IMG/VR virus record: IMGVR_UViG_3300025133_000190
Location: 1 to 47,348 of that record
DNA: 47,348 nucleotides
Source of the DNA: a virus
Strand: one strand, 5' to 3'
Each line of letters begins with the position of its first letter. The stretch's first letter is position 1. The position numbers were made by a program, and so were the translations under genes. The notes under the pieces were generated by a model. That model was given only the letters and a program-made list of their open reading frames with translations, ran no database searches and was not told where the DNA came from. Of this stretch, positions 33,272 through 40,497 are shown one piece after another.

Positions 33272-33484
33272 GTAACCATGTTACCCATGTTACCGCTGTT
33301 ACCCTAAATTCTGACCCCACCCTACACACACACACCCGTGTACCCTTGTAGTGGTTACTATAACCAGTTAGTAAAAAAAAAATTTTAAAGAAGAAGAGAG
33401 AGAACCACTTACAGGTAACGACAGGGGGTGCCCTCCAAATGTACGGTAACACGGGTAACAAGGGTAACCGTGGTAACAGGTAAC
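33272..33484 (+). other. Candidate replication origin with inverted GTTACC/GGTAAC iterons
   Basis: GTTACC occurs at 33280, 33289 and 33298 (exact 9-bp period). The reverse complement GGTAAC occurs at 33414, 33445, 33454, 33463, 33472 and 33479 (mostly 9-bp period). The two clusters face each other across a region with TGGTTA-CTA-TAACCA (33352-33366) and an A/T-rich tract (33371-33403). Iteron clusters flanking an easily melted tract are the classic layout of an origin. No function is shown; an operator array is the alternative. Confidence 0.55.
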
Positions 33485-33499
33485 AATCCACACCCCACC

Positions 33500-33744
33500 C
33501 AGCGCCTACGGCGCTGCACTATCCCATACCTGTCGCCGCCCCTCACATGTCACGAGTGTCCCGTTCGCAGAACGGTCGGCCCCATGACCGTCCATGTTCC
33601 CCCTTCTACTACATTCAAACCTTGAACACAGTAACGGCGCATAGCGCCGGGTCCGTGATAATGACAACAACTATAATAACATTACCCGCTTCATTTCAAC
33701 CGCCGCCCGTGCCGGGCGCAACAGCTAAGCGTGGCGTAGCCACG
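33500..33744 (+). repeat. Five scattered perfect hairpins with 3-nt loops
   Basis: The arms are CAGCGCC/GGCGCTG (33500-33516, loop TAC), CCGTTC/GAACGG (33561-33575, loop GCA), CGGCGC/GCGCCG (33635-33649, loop ATA), CGCCCG/CGGGCG (33704-33718, loop TGC) and CGTGGC/GCCACG (33730-33744, loop GTA). The second overlaps another possible hairpin, ACGGTC with GACCGT (33572-33591), and the two exclude each other. The stretch between the iterons and the next gene holds only these, one dyad element and a promoter; I see no gene in it. Confidence 0.65.
33608..33632. promoter_or_regulatory. 25-bp dyad element, copy 4
   Basis: Left arm ACTA-CA-TTCAA, centre ACC, right arm TTGAA-CA-CAGT. It lies in the non-coding block, three bases before a perfect 6-bp hairpin and about 145 bases upstream of the promoter at 33777. 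Confidence 0.6.
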
Positions 33745-33776
33745 GGTGGTACTTAACACTGAATAATATTTCAGTA

Positions 33777-33805
33777 TTTACATCCACCCTGCTTTGTGTT
33801 ATAAT
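33777..33805 (+). promoter_or_regulatory. Sigma70-type promoter for the second early operon
   Basis: -35 TTTACA (33777-33782), 17-base spacer, -10 TATAAT (33800-33805, perfect consensus). It drives the run of small genes starting at 33886. Confidence 0.75.
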
Positions 33806-33885
33806 AATCATGTCAAAAGCCGTGCATGGGCATGGCCGGAGACACCTCACCCGCGCTTATGTTAGCGCAAACCTTAGGGAAAGAT

Positions 33886-34233
33886 ATGAATACTAAATCG
33901 CATGACACCGACGCACCGAAGCTGGCAGGTCTGACGCCCAGCACTCAGAAAGAGCTCAGGGAACTGGGCTACGGAAGCGAGCTCATCCGCTTCACCAACC
34001 CGCTGGCACCGAATGAGGATATGTTAGTGTATGAAGCCGACTTCATGGCCTTCCTCGTGACGCTTGACGCGGATGGCTACACCGGCCTGCTCATCCTCGT
34101 CCTGGCGGAGGTCACCTTCGGCTGGGTGGCAGATGAATACGCAGCGTGGGATACCAAGACTCCAATCCCTCCCGCTGTTGACCACGCGCAGAATGTTTTC
34201 CTCTTCCTGAACTCAGTGTCGGAGGAACTCTAA
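33886..34233 (+). CDS. Hypothetical 115-residue early protein
   Basis: ATG 33886 is chosen because AGGGAAAG stands seven bases upstream; an in-frame ATG at 33826 has no SD and would leave a leader of only about 15 bases. The protein is acidic with a hydrophobic segment in the middle (DGYTGLLILVLAEVTFGWVA) that may be a buried helix. No family recognised. First gene of the second early operon. Confidence 0.65.
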   Translation: MNTKSHDTDAPKLAGLTPSTQKELRELGYGSELIRFTNPLAPNEDMLVYEADFMAFLVTLDADGYTGLLILVLAEVTFGWVADEYAAWDTKTPIPPAVDHAQNVFLFLNSVSEEL

Positions 34234-34234
34234 C

Positions 34235-34501
34235 ATGCCACTTTCCGCCGATGAACGCCGCTTAGAACTCCAACTTCGTAGTCTCCGCATGTCCAAGGTT
34301 ACGGACACGTATGAGTACGGAGAACTCCAATCCGCCTTCAACATGATTGAGGCTGCAATGCCTGATGACTTCTCGTACGACATACCCTCAACACCTGCCA
34401 CCCGTCTCCTCGGCTCGGTCATGACCATGCTTGACAATCACCACCTATCTCGCAAGGCCATCTCCGAAGTCATTTACCACAACGTCCTTGGGAACCTGTG
34501 A
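34235..34501 (+). CDS. Hypothetical 88-residue early protein
   Basis: A strong SD (GGAGGAACTCTAAC) precedes the ATG, one base after the previous stop. The protein is helical with Arg/Leu-rich N-terminus (ERRLELQLRSLRMSKV). No family recognised. Confidence 0.65.
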   Translation: MPLSADERRLELQLRSLRMSKVTDTYEYGELQSAFNMIEAAMPDDFSYDIPSTPATRLLGSVMTMLDNHHLSRKAISEVIYHNVLGNL

Positions 34502-34502
34502 G

Positions 34503-34802
34503 ATGATAGATCCTTACCACAATTCCTCATCCTCTTACGCGAAAGGGGGGCCTTCGGGCCCTCCCTTCCGTCGTCTCCGCTTCGACACCAACCAACTCAC
34601 CGAGCACACGGTTGACCAGCTTGTGGACATTTACGGTGAGGATGAGATGCAAGACTTCTTCGAGTCCATCACAGCCCAAGAAACCATGGACCCGCAAGCG
34701 CTCTTCGCTAACCTCGTCCTCACCCTTATCTTCGACCGGCATTTCTGCGTTGCGTACTCTGTTGTACGTGAGGCGGTTTGCATCACCATTAAGGAAAACT
34801 AA
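34503..34802 (+). CDS. Hypothetical 99-residue early protein
   Basis: ATG 34503 follows the previous stop by one base; a longer frame overlaps the upstream gene and is unlikely. Codons 12-22 lie in a hairpin with a TTCG tetraloop (arms GGGCC 34548 and GGCCC 34557) that could influence translation. The rest is acidic and helical (DQLVDIYGEDEMQDFFESI). No family recognised. Confidence 0.6.
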   Translation: MIDPYHNSSSSYAKGGPSGPPFRRLRFDTNQLTEHTVDQLVDIYGEDEMQDFFESITAQETMDPQALFANLVLTLIFDRHFCVAYSVVREAVCITIKEN

Positions 34803-34803
34803 C

Positions 34804-35391
34804 ATGCCTTTCACCATCAAAGACATCAACAACTCCAACCCCACGTACGAACTCTCCCTCGACTTTGACAATGACGGGGACCCTACCTTGTACGTGAAGT
34901 ACCCTGACCACGAAGAGCCTGACCCCTTGCTCTGGATTGGCGCCGACTCCGTTATCTACGTACGCCGCACGACTCTCTGGCCCGGCTCTGATGAGAACGG
35001 TATCGTACCCATCTCCTCCAGCTCCATGAGCAACCTGCATTCCGAGCTTGGAAAGTTCAAGTGTGACCTCAGCGATATGACCTCCAAGTTCACTGATGCC
35101 GAATCTCACTTGGCGGTAAAAACGCGGGAACTTCAGTCCACTAAGAATGCTCTCACTGAGACCGAAGAGAAGCTCTCTTACGCCGAGCGCTCTGTCCAAG
35201 AAGTCAACGCTGACCTGAACACTGCTGAGATTACCCTCAACAATACTGAGGACGCTAACAACCGTTTGCACGCGGAACTCGACAATGAGCGTGACGTCTC
35301 CGCCGCCCTTCGCAGACACCTCAGCCTCGCCGGCATCGCCATCCCATCCCACCTCACCGCCAACATCGACCCAGAAGGAACGTCCCTCTAA
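34804..35391 (+). CDS. Hypothetical 195-residue coiled-coil protein
   Basis: ATG 34804 lies one base after the previous stop; the frame extends upstream over the 34503 gene but that part is a shadow. Residues 1-75 are mixed beta (TYELSLDFDNDGDPTLYVKY), then residues about 75-175 form a long heptad helix (KTRELQSTKNALTETEEKLS). Probably an oligomeric protein. No family recognised. It overlaps the next start by one base (TAATG). Confidence 0.65.
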   Translation: MPFTIKDINNSNPTYELSLDFDNDGDPTLYVKYPDHEEPDPLLWIGADSVIYVRRTTLWPGSDENGIVPISSSSMSNLHSELGKFKCDLSDMTSKFTDAESHLAVKTRELQSTKNALTETEEKLSYAERSVQEVNADLNTAEITLNNTEDANNRLHAELDNERDVSAALRRHLSLAGIAIPSHLTANIDPEGTSL

Positions 35392-35657
35392 TGGTTATCC
35401 TCAACTACGCCTCGAAAAAAGAAATCGCTGCCGCCATCGGCTCACCTCTGGACTTCACGGAGACCTGCTTCCGTGGGCCAGAACTCACCCTCGTCGGCCA
35501 CGAAACCCTCGTCGGCTGTAACCGCCCCCAGCTTAGCGACTGGCCCAAACACGTGCAGCGCGTTGGCGGGTACACCAAGGCCGGGAAGCTTCGCACGGGT
35601 CGCGAGTTCTACGCAGAAATCACCCTCGACAACGGCGTTATCAAGGAGGTCAAATGA
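35391..35657 (+). CDS. Hypothetical 88-residue early protein
   Basis: Starts in a TAATG overlap. A compact mixed alpha/beta protein with GxELTLVGHETLVG and VGGYTKAGKLRTG segments; no family recognised. Its last bases (AAGGAGG) supply the SD of the 13-codon reading frame that begins in its stop. Confidence 0.6.
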   Translation: MVILNYASKKEIAAAIGSPLDFTETCFRGPELTLVGHETLVGCNRPQLSDWPKHVQRVGGYTKAGKLRTGREFYAEITLDNGVIKEVK

Positions 35658-35695
35658 CAGATCCCTCCTACAAACTCGATCCCTCAGAAGACTAA
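35654..35695 (+). CDS. Possible 13-residue peptide
   Basis: ATG 35654 overlaps the previous stop (ATGA), has a perfect AAGGAGG five bases upstream and reads MTDPSYKLDPSED before TAA. It is very short, but the SD and coupling are as good as for any neighbour. It is followed by a TTCG hairpin. It could be a real micropeptide or a remnant of a longer gene. Confidence 0.35.
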   Translation: MTDPSYKLDPSED

Positions 35696-35703
35696 CCTCA
35701 ACC

Positions 35704-35721
35704 GGGCCCCTTCGGGGGCCC
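35704..35721 (+). terminator. Hairpin with TTCG tetraloop
   Basis: GGGCCCC (35704-35710), loop TTCG, GGGGCCC (35715-35721). UUCG loops are very stable in RNA. There is no T tract; likely an mRNA stabiliser or partial terminator between 35657 and 35741. Confidence 0.5.
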
Positions 35722-35740
35722 ACATAGGAAACCCCCTATC

Positions 35741-35980
35741 ATGACCGAAGGTGAAGCTAAGGACATCCTTGTACGAGAACAGGTGCGTCGCATGGAAGAC
35801 CGTCTTCAGCGCCAGTACGTAGAACTTCTAGGCGCTTACCAGTTCTTCAAATACCGCCGCAACCCTACCCCTGCCGACCTTGAGTGTCTCGCTCACATAA
35901 ACGACCTCTGCTGTCGGCGGAGTCACCAAGTCCACCTCCTTTCCTGCTACGCTTGGGACCACTTCGAAAGGACCATCTAA
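35741..35980 (+). CDS. Hypothetical 79-residue early protein
   Basis: An AGGAAA-type SD precedes the ATG. The protein is helical and basic in its first half (REQVRRMEDRLQRQYVELL), then has LCCRRSHQVHLLSC with three Cys and two His that could bind metal. No family recognised. Confidence 0.6.
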   Translation: MTEGEAKDILVREQVRRMEDRLQRQYVELLGAYQFFKYRRNPTPADLECLAHINDLCCRRSHQVHLLSCYAWDHFERTI

Positions 35981-36123
35981 TGCCCCACTCCACATCACCG
36001 CCCACAACGGCGGACATAGAGTACTACACCACCTCAGTGCTAGAAAGCCTCCTCCGTACAATCTCCAATGAGCTGCGGAGGCGCCACCACGTAACCCTCG
36101 TAACCAACCTTAAGAAGGATTAA
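35980..36123 (+). CDS. Hypothetical 47-residue early protein
   Basis: ATG 35980 in a TAATG overlap with the previous gene. Ser/Thr/Pro-rich start, then one amphipathic helix (VLESLLRTISNELRRRHH). No family recognised; supported by coupling and by the operon's tight spacing. Confidence 0.5.
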   Translation: MPHSTSPPTTADIEYYTTSVLESLLRTISNELRRRHHVTLVTNLKKD

Positions 36124-36128
36124 CTACC

Positions 36129-36515
36129 ATGACCCCAGACTACGAATCTCTCATCGCTTCCGCCGAAACCGTTGTCACCTCAAAGCGCCGCTGCTACGCC
36201 GAATGCGATGTCATCCGCGCTCGCCAAGTATCAATGGGCATCTCCGTAACCATCCCCAAGGTGCTCGCTGGTAAGCTCGACTTCTCCCTTCGGCAGCGTT
36301 TCGCGCTCATTGAACTTCCCAACGGCACGTGGGTGCTCGTCCCTCACAAACATGGCGTAATGCTCTCTGACACCGGCGGAGTTCAACTCATTGTCCGCTT
36401 CGCCTCCCTTAACCTTCACGAATCCGTCGAAGACATCACTCTCGTCGCTCAGCTCCACGATGGCCTCGTAACCTTCCCCGCAAACTCCTTCCAGCTCATC
36501 AACCCCGAGGCATAA
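36129..36515 (+). CDS. Hypothetical 128-residue early protein
   Basis: SD AAGGA before ATG 36129. A mixed alpha/beta protein with alternating strands (RFALIELPNGTWVLVPHKHG; VQLIVRFASLNLH). No family recognised. Confidence 0.6.
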   Translation: MTPDYESLIASAETVVTSKRRCYAECDVIRARQVSMGISVTIPKVLAGKLDFSLRQRFALIELPNGTWVLVPHKHGVMLSDTGGVQLIVRFASLNLHESVEDITLVAQLHDGLVTFPANSFQLINPEA

Positions 36516-36520
36516 CAGCT

Positions 36521-36988
36521 ATGAAAACCTACACCACTGTCGACAAATCCCAATGGCCTGTAGCCACCGATGAACCTGACAAAGCCTACTACATCGACCC
36601 CGCCACTGACTATGACTGCCTCATTGTTCGCAACAACGGCGGAGCACTCTGTGGCTACGTGGGCCTCCCACCTTCACACCCTGCCCACGGCTTCCACTAC
36701 AACGACGAACTACTCTACTCCATAGATGTCCACGGCGGGCTTACCTTCGCCAACAGTTGCCAAGAGGACACCCCCGAATCTCAAGGCGTCTGCCACGTTC
36801 CCCTTCCTGGTCGCCCCTCCTCCGTATGGTGGCTAGGCTTCGACTGCTCCCACCTCGGAGATTACTCCCCCACCTACGACCTGAGCTATGACCGTGGCTT
36901 CGGCGACCCCTCCGACTACAAAGACATCTCCTACGTGAAGGAGCACATTTCCTCCCTCGCCGCTCAACTCCACAACCTAACCACATGA
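36521..36988 (+). CDS. Conserved phage protein with HGGLTFA / WWLGFDCSH motifs
   Basis: A 155-residue protein. The segments CGYVGLPPSHPAHG, SIDVHGGLTFANSC and VWWLGFDCSHLGDYSP, followed by DYKDISYVKEHISSLAAQL, are characteristic of a small uncharacterised protein family common in phages, plasmids and some bacteria. Conserved His, Asp and Cys residues suggest a catalytic or metal site, but I know of no established function. It is the only gene of this early cluster with a familiar family pattern. Confidence 0.7.
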   Translation: MKTYTTVDKSQWPVATDEPDKAYYIDPATDYDCLIVRNNGGALCGYVGLPPSHPAHGFHYNDELLYSIDVHGGLTFANSCQEDTPESQGVCHVPLPGRPSSVWWLGFDCSHLGDYSPTYDLSYDRGFGDPSDYKDISYVKEHISSLAAQLHNLTT

Positions 36989-37359
36989 AGAAAGGCCCCC
37001 CTGACATGACCCGCTCCACTATCACCCGACAGCACACTCACATATTAGAAGGTGTTATCTCTAAAACCCTTTCCTTCGAGGACGGCTATTACCAGCTCTC
37101 CAAGCTCGTAGGCCGCATCCTCACCTCCGGCGCCCCCGCTGCATACCGCTGGGCACCCCCTTCTTCCACTAACACCTGCACTGGCGAGCGTTACTTAGCC
37201 TACTATGATGGCGCTTTCTTCGTCGCCTACATGGACTGCGACGGGCGGTGGCTCTCCGATTGGACTGACTGCCCCATAGATCCCACCCCATCCCTAATCG
37301 CCCCCATCAACTCCTACGCCGCCTCAACCATGATGGAGAACCTAAGCGATGAACATTAA
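36985..37359 (+). CDS. Hypothetical 124-residue early protein
   Basis: ATG 36985 overlaps the previous stop (ATGA); a second ATG at 37006 with AAAGG upstream is an alternative start. The sequence contains GERYLAYYDGAFFVAYMDCDGRW, a short beta-hairpin-like aromatic stretch. No family recognised. Confidence 0.6.
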   Translation: MKKGPPDMTRSTITRQHTHILEGVISKTLSFEDGYYQLSKLVGRILTSGAPAAYRWAPPSSTNTCTGERYLAYYDGAFFVAYMDCDGRWLSDWTDCPIDPTPSLIAPINSYAASTMMENLSDEH

Positions 37360-37738
37360 CGACGTCATCATGGTAGACATCGACGGCAACGCAGTGGCTT
37401 GCACCATTCTAGAAGTCCACACCACCCCAACCGACCCTGCCTGCGAACCATTCCTCCACCTCCTAGACACCGCCTCTGGCCGCGTCTTCAATCGCACCAT
37501 CGAATCCCTCATGGCCTCCCGCCGCTTCGATGGTCAAATCGTGACCTACACATCGTATGCAGATTGGCTCCTCGCTAACCGCCCTGACTGCGAGGTCCGC
37601 TTCCTCTCACCGTCAGGCAAAACCTTAAAGGAATCCGCCACACCTCGCCCACGCAAACCCACAACCCCAACTCCACCCACCCTAACTGCCTCCGAGCAAG
37701 CTGCTCTGTTGCGCAAAATCCTAGCAGGAGACATCTGA
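37349..37738 (+). CDS. Hypothetical 129-residue early protein
   Basis: Starts 11 bases before the end of the previous gene. The N-terminal beta part (VIMVDIDGNAVACTILEVH) could be a small OB- or SH3-like barrel; the end is Pro/Thr-rich followed by a helix (SEQAALLRKILAGDI). No family recognised. Confidence 0.6.
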   Translation: MNINDVIMVDIDGNAVACTILEVHTTPTDPACEPFLHLLDTASGRVFNRTIESLMASRRFDGQIVTYTSYADWLLANRPDCEVRFLSPSGKTLKESATPRPRKPTTPTPPTLTASEQAALLRKILAGDI

Positions 37739-37956
37739 TGTTCTTCACAGTCTCAACCATCAACTCCTCTTACCACTACATCACCGGCGGCCCATATTCC
37801 CACTCCTCAGCTGCCCAAGCCAAGAAAGACGCCATCGACGCCGACACTAACACCTACACCTCAACCTTCATAGTGCGCCGCACAGAACCCCTCAGCCGCT
37901 CCGCCCCTGTACTTGATTCGGAAAATGAACATAGCAGGGAGGATTTCGGGGAGTGA
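37738..37956 (+). CDS. Hypothetical 72-residue early protein
   Basis: ATG 37738 in a TGATG overlap. Tyr/Ser-rich N-terminus (YHYITGGPYSHSSAAQAKKD) and a polar C-terminus. No family recognised. Last gene of the second early operon, 30 bases before the next promoter. Confidence 0.55.
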   Translation: MFFTVSTINSSYHYITGGPYSHSSAAQAKKDAIDADTNTYTSTFIVRRTEPLSRSAPVLDSENEHSREDFGE

Positions 37957-37985
37957 ATAGCGGGACATATACGGGAATTTATTCC

Positions 37986-38015
37986 TTGACTTCTAACCCC
38001 ACCCTGTCGTATAAT
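37986..38015 (+). promoter_or_regulatory. Sigma70-type promoter for the third early operon
   Basis: -35 TTGACT (37986-37991), 18-base spacer, -10 TATAAT (38010-38015). The leader that follows carries a perfect hairpin CCCGCC-AGC-GGCGGG (38038-38052). Confidence 0.8.
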
Positions 38016-38037
38016 ACAAATACGTTGGGAAACGCAG

Positions 38038-38052
38038 CCCGCCAGCGGCGGG
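38038..38052 (+). promoter_or_regulatory. Leader hairpin with 3-nt loop
   Basis: CCCGCC (38038-38043), loop AGC, GGCGGG (38047-38052), about 20 bases upstream of the ATG and just before the SD AAAGGA. Same design as the array hairpins. It may protect the 5' end or modulate ribosome access. Confidence 0.5.
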
Positions 38053-38071
38053 ACAAAGGACACAATGAATC

Positions 38072-38482
38072 ATGATGAACAAAAGACCTAACTCTATAGT
38101 TATGAATGTGCGAATGCCACTTACTGACTTCGCATCTATAGTGAGTGCCTTCCGGCGGGTGTATCCCAGTCAAGTTTGGGGTATATCTGCTTACGCTAGA
38201 GAGGGCCTGTGTGAGTACGCTCGCCTCCTTCGGGACTCTGGCTTGGCTGACACCTTCGAGGATGGAGATGCAGCACAGGAGTTCCTTATAACAGAAGGCG
38301 TGAGAGGCCAATTGCGTGGACTGCGGGTGAATGCTGACCCACGTGGCGTGATTCCTGAAGGCTACGGCGTAGACGCAGAGCCGAAAGTACATAGCGCACT
38401 GGACACTACCACTACTGAGGGTGCCCCCATAACCCCTGAAGACGTATTACGTAAACTGAAAGGAGACATTGATGAAGAATGA
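38072..38482 (+). CDS. Hypothetical 136-residue early protein
   Basis: ATG 38072 (second ATG at 38075). The SD AAAGGA is better placed for an ATG at 38065 that opens only an 8-codon frame ending at 38091, so translation may be coupled to that short frame. The protein is mixed alpha/beta with many Arg, ends in an acidic helix (EDVLRKLKGDIDEE), and has no recognised family. Confidence 0.65.
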   Translation: MMNKRPNSIVMNVRMPLTDFASIVSAFRRVYPSQVWGISAYAREGLCEYARLLRDSGLADTFEDGDAAQEFLITEGVRGQLRGLRVNADPRGVIPEGYGVDAEPKVHSALDTTTTEGAPITPEDVLRKLKGDIDEE

Positions 38483-38972
38483 AGAGCTAACAGAAGTGCA
38501 AAACATCTTGGCCTCCACATCCACCACGCCTGGGAACATCAAGCGATGCAAGTCCCTAATGACGAAGTGGCGTGACAAGGTAGAGAATCCTCAGAAGATA
38601 ACCGAGGAGACTCACCGTATCGCAGTAGCGAAGTTGGACAAGGCGGACATCTACATGGTACCAGTACTTGACCGAGTACATGCCATAGAACCCACCACAC
38701 CCATCAGCTACACCTTCAACGAGACACCTGATGGCGCACTAGTGACGCTTAAGATCGGTGGTCGTGACTGGAAGGATGATGAGAACGTAGCACGTAATGG
38801 CGCCACCTGCCTCACGCGTTGCCTCCCCTTTGTAGAGGACTTCATCACTTCCAATCTTGGCTCCGCCGGTTGTGCCTTGTGTGGCGCTGCTGCTCTTCAA
38901 GAGTGCTCGGCGGATTGTGCAGTACTGGAGGCAAAGCTCCTCCTAAGCAGCATGGAAAGGATACTATTCTAA
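38472..38972 (+). CDS. Hypothetical 166-residue protein with C-terminal Cys cluster
   Basis: ATG 38472 with AGGAG upstream (a TTG one codon earlier is not used). The N-terminal half is helical. Near the end the cluster CALCGAAALQECSADC has Cys residues spaced 2-7-3, plus Cys earlier (GATCLTRC), compatible with a small zinc site. No family recognised. Confidence 0.6.
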   Translation: MKNEELTEVQNILASTSTTPGNIKRCKSLMTKWRDKVENPQKITEETHRIAVAKLDKADIYMVPVLDRVHAIEPTTPISYTFNETPDGALVTLKIGGRDWKDDENVARNGATCLTRCLPFVEDFITSNLGSAGCALCGAAALQECSADCAVLEAKLLLSSMERILF

Positions 38973-39232
38973 TGCCATCCACCTCCACTACATGTGAATG
39001 GGAAGGGCCTTCCGGCCGCACCTGGACTGTCCCCATAACCGTAACGTGGCATATTGACCATCACTACGGTGCGGACCTCGACGGCAATAGAGGCGTGGAG
39101 ACTACGTTCCTTGATGACTACGAGGTCGAGGCCCCACCTGCTGACTTCATCCATGACCCTGAGGACCTAGCTATGTGGGATGACGACCTCATCTCAGAAG
39201 AAGTCCTCGACTGCGCATTGGTAGATGACTGA
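38972..39232 (+). CDS. Hypothetical 86-residue acidic protein
   Basis: ATG 38972 in a TAATG overlap. Beta-rich start (WEGPSGRTWTVPITVTWHID) and a very acidic end (DPEDLAMWDDDLISEEVLD). Such charge could mimic DNA, as in some anti-defence proteins, but this is only a thought. No family recognised. Confidence 0.55.
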   Translation: MPSTSTTCEWEGPSGRTWTVPITVTWHIDHHYGADLDGNRGVETTFLDDYEVEAPPADFIHDPEDLAMWDDDLISEEVLDCALVDD

Positions 39233-39635
39233 TGAAGAACAAACAACCGCCTGGATTGACGATGATGGACGGGGAGTGCTCGCCCTTAGACACTTCTTCT
39301 ACTGCTACGTCAATCATAATGACCCCTCTATCCTCGACATCTGTATCCGACTTAACTGTGCCCTCGATGTCTCTGAGAGCATACGAATCGACTGCCCGTT
39401 ATTTGAATGCACTTGGATACATTCTATGCGGGAAGACTTCCGCCCATATGTCTGGAGAGAAATAATGGGCGGCATTGGCTTGAAACCACCGACATGGGAC
39501 ACTTACATACTGTGTCCCCTAACACTACGAAGGGGAAACACTGACTATCTAACGAACCAGAAGAACACCGCACAATGGATGGCCCCTTACTGGCTGCCCA
39601 CTCCCAACCTTGGTTGGATACATGAACTACGCTAA
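39225..39635 (+). CDS. Hypothetical 136-residue protein
   Basis: ATG 39225, overlapping the previous stop by eight bases. Trp/Cys/Pro-rich (IRIDCPLFECTW; FRPYVWREIMGG; WMAPYWLPTPNLGW), probably a compact globular protein. No family recognised. Confidence 0.6.
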   Translation: MTDEEQTTAWIDDDGRGVLALRHFFYCYVNHNDPSILDICIRLNCALDVSESIRIDCPLFECTWIHSMREDFRPYVWREIMGGIGLKPPTWDTYILCPLTLRRGNTDYLTNQKNTAQWMAPYWLPTPNLGWIHELR

Positions 39636-39638
39636 TAC
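39610..39638 (+). promoter_or_regulatory. Weak candidate promoter
   Basis: TTGGTT (39610-39615), 17-base spacer, TAATAC (39633-39638). Only partly consensus, but placed right before the 90-base gap that leads to the 39727 gene. Confidence 0.3.
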
Positions 39639-39726
39639 GTGAACCTCTTGCGGAGGCGCACTAACTAAATGCCTGAGCACATTGGGTGCAAAGGAAATGC
39701 CCTAAGGGGCAATGGAAAGAAATACT

Positions 39727-40134
39727 ATGTCTGACGAAAACACCGCTGTTGTAGAAGAAGAAGAAGCCCCTCTCGCCGACGGCGACACCCGCATCAACGC
39801 ATCCGTGGAAGTGAATGGCGCGAAACTCACCGCCTCCTTCGACTACGCATTCGGCGCCACCGCCGAGGACGCCATCGCCTCTTGGGGCACTGACGTGGTA
39901 CTCGAACGCTTCATCCGCGCTTGCAAAATCGAGGCACAGGCTCGCATTCGCGAACTGCTGAAGGCGGGCAAGGACGCCGCTGAAGTCGCCGAGCACATGT
40001 CCGATACGTGGCATCCCGGCGCTGCTGCTGCTAATGCCGAGACTTCCCTCATGGCGAAGTTTGCTGACATGACCGCTGAGCAGCGTCAAGAGTGGATTGA
40101 TAAGCTCGCCGCTCGCTCTGCTGAACTCGGCTAA
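39727..40134 (+). CDS. Hypothetical 135-residue acidic protein
   Basis: ATG 39727 with GGAAAG seven bases upstream (an in-frame ATG at 39712 is less well placed). The leader holds TGCCC-TAAG-GGGCA (39698-39711). The protein begins with an acidic stretch (VVEEEEAPLADGD), then beta strands (RINASVEVNGAKLTASFDY) and helices ending WIDKLAARSAEL. No family recognised; being flanked by hairpins on both sides suggests its own, possibly abundant, message. Confidence 0.65.
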   Translation: MSDENTAVVEEEEAPLADGDTRINASVEVNGAKLTASFDYAFGATAEDAIASWGTDVVLERFIRACKIEAQARIRELLKAGKDAAEVAEHMSDTWHPGAAAANAETSLMAKFADMTAEQRQEWIDKLAARSAELG

Positions 40135-40146
40135 TCATCCCCCACT

Positions 40147-40178
40147 GGGTGAGAGGACCTTCCCCCCTCCTCTCACCC
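40147..40178 (+). terminator. Long hairpin after the 39727 gene
   Basis: GGGTGAGAGGA (40147-40157) pairs perfectly with TCCTCTCACCC (40168-40178), an 11-bp stem with a C-rich 10-base loop, starting 12 bases after the stop. A second, weaker pairing GCCCG (40182) with CGGGC (40210) follows. There is no T tract beyond TT, so termination may be partial. Confidence 0.55.
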
Positions 40179-40242
40179 TTCGCCCGTCATCCATTTCCCC
40201 TGTGGGTGGCGGGCACCTTACTTTAACTTTCCGAAGGAGCTT

Positions 40243-40497
40243 ATGATGCCCGGAAGACAAGCAGAAGAAGAGAATTCCACCATTGACCTGTACGCAGAGT
40301 GCAGCGATATTCGTCGTACTATAACCCTCCTTTCTGTCGAAATGGGAGAATTGAGAAATATGCTGGAGGCGGAGAAGGCTAAGAGTACTACTTTTCACGA
40401 AGAGGTAGCCACTTTCACTTCCGTTTGTGCTGAACTATTGGTGCAAATGGGGGATGAGATCCACTCCCTCCCCATTACCATGAGGGGCAACAATTGA
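40243..40497 (+). CDS. Hypothetical 84-residue coiled-coil protein
   Basis: SD AAGGAG before ATG 40243 (second ATG at 40246). Helical heptad pattern (IRRTITLLSVEMGELRNMLE). No family recognised. Its stop overlaps the TTG start of the nuclease gene, so it leads the recombination operon. Confidence 0.6.
   Translation: MMPGRQAEEENSTIDLYAECSDIRRTITLLSVEMGELRNMLEAEKAKSTTFHEEVATFTSVCAELLVQMGDEIHSLPITMRGNN

Noticed and set aside
33062-33307. Plus-strand 81-residue reading frame
   Set aside because: It is only the translation of the tandem hairpin repeats (repeated YSTMRG) and has no SD.
33428-33756. Small plus-strand genes over the iterons and hairpins
   Set aside because: Translations are low-complexity products of repeats, with no SD.
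32933-33885. tRNA gene or phage-encoded small RNA of known family
   Set aside because: No cloverleaf, CCA end or T-loop (GTTCGA) signature was seen; the hairpins do not match a known family.
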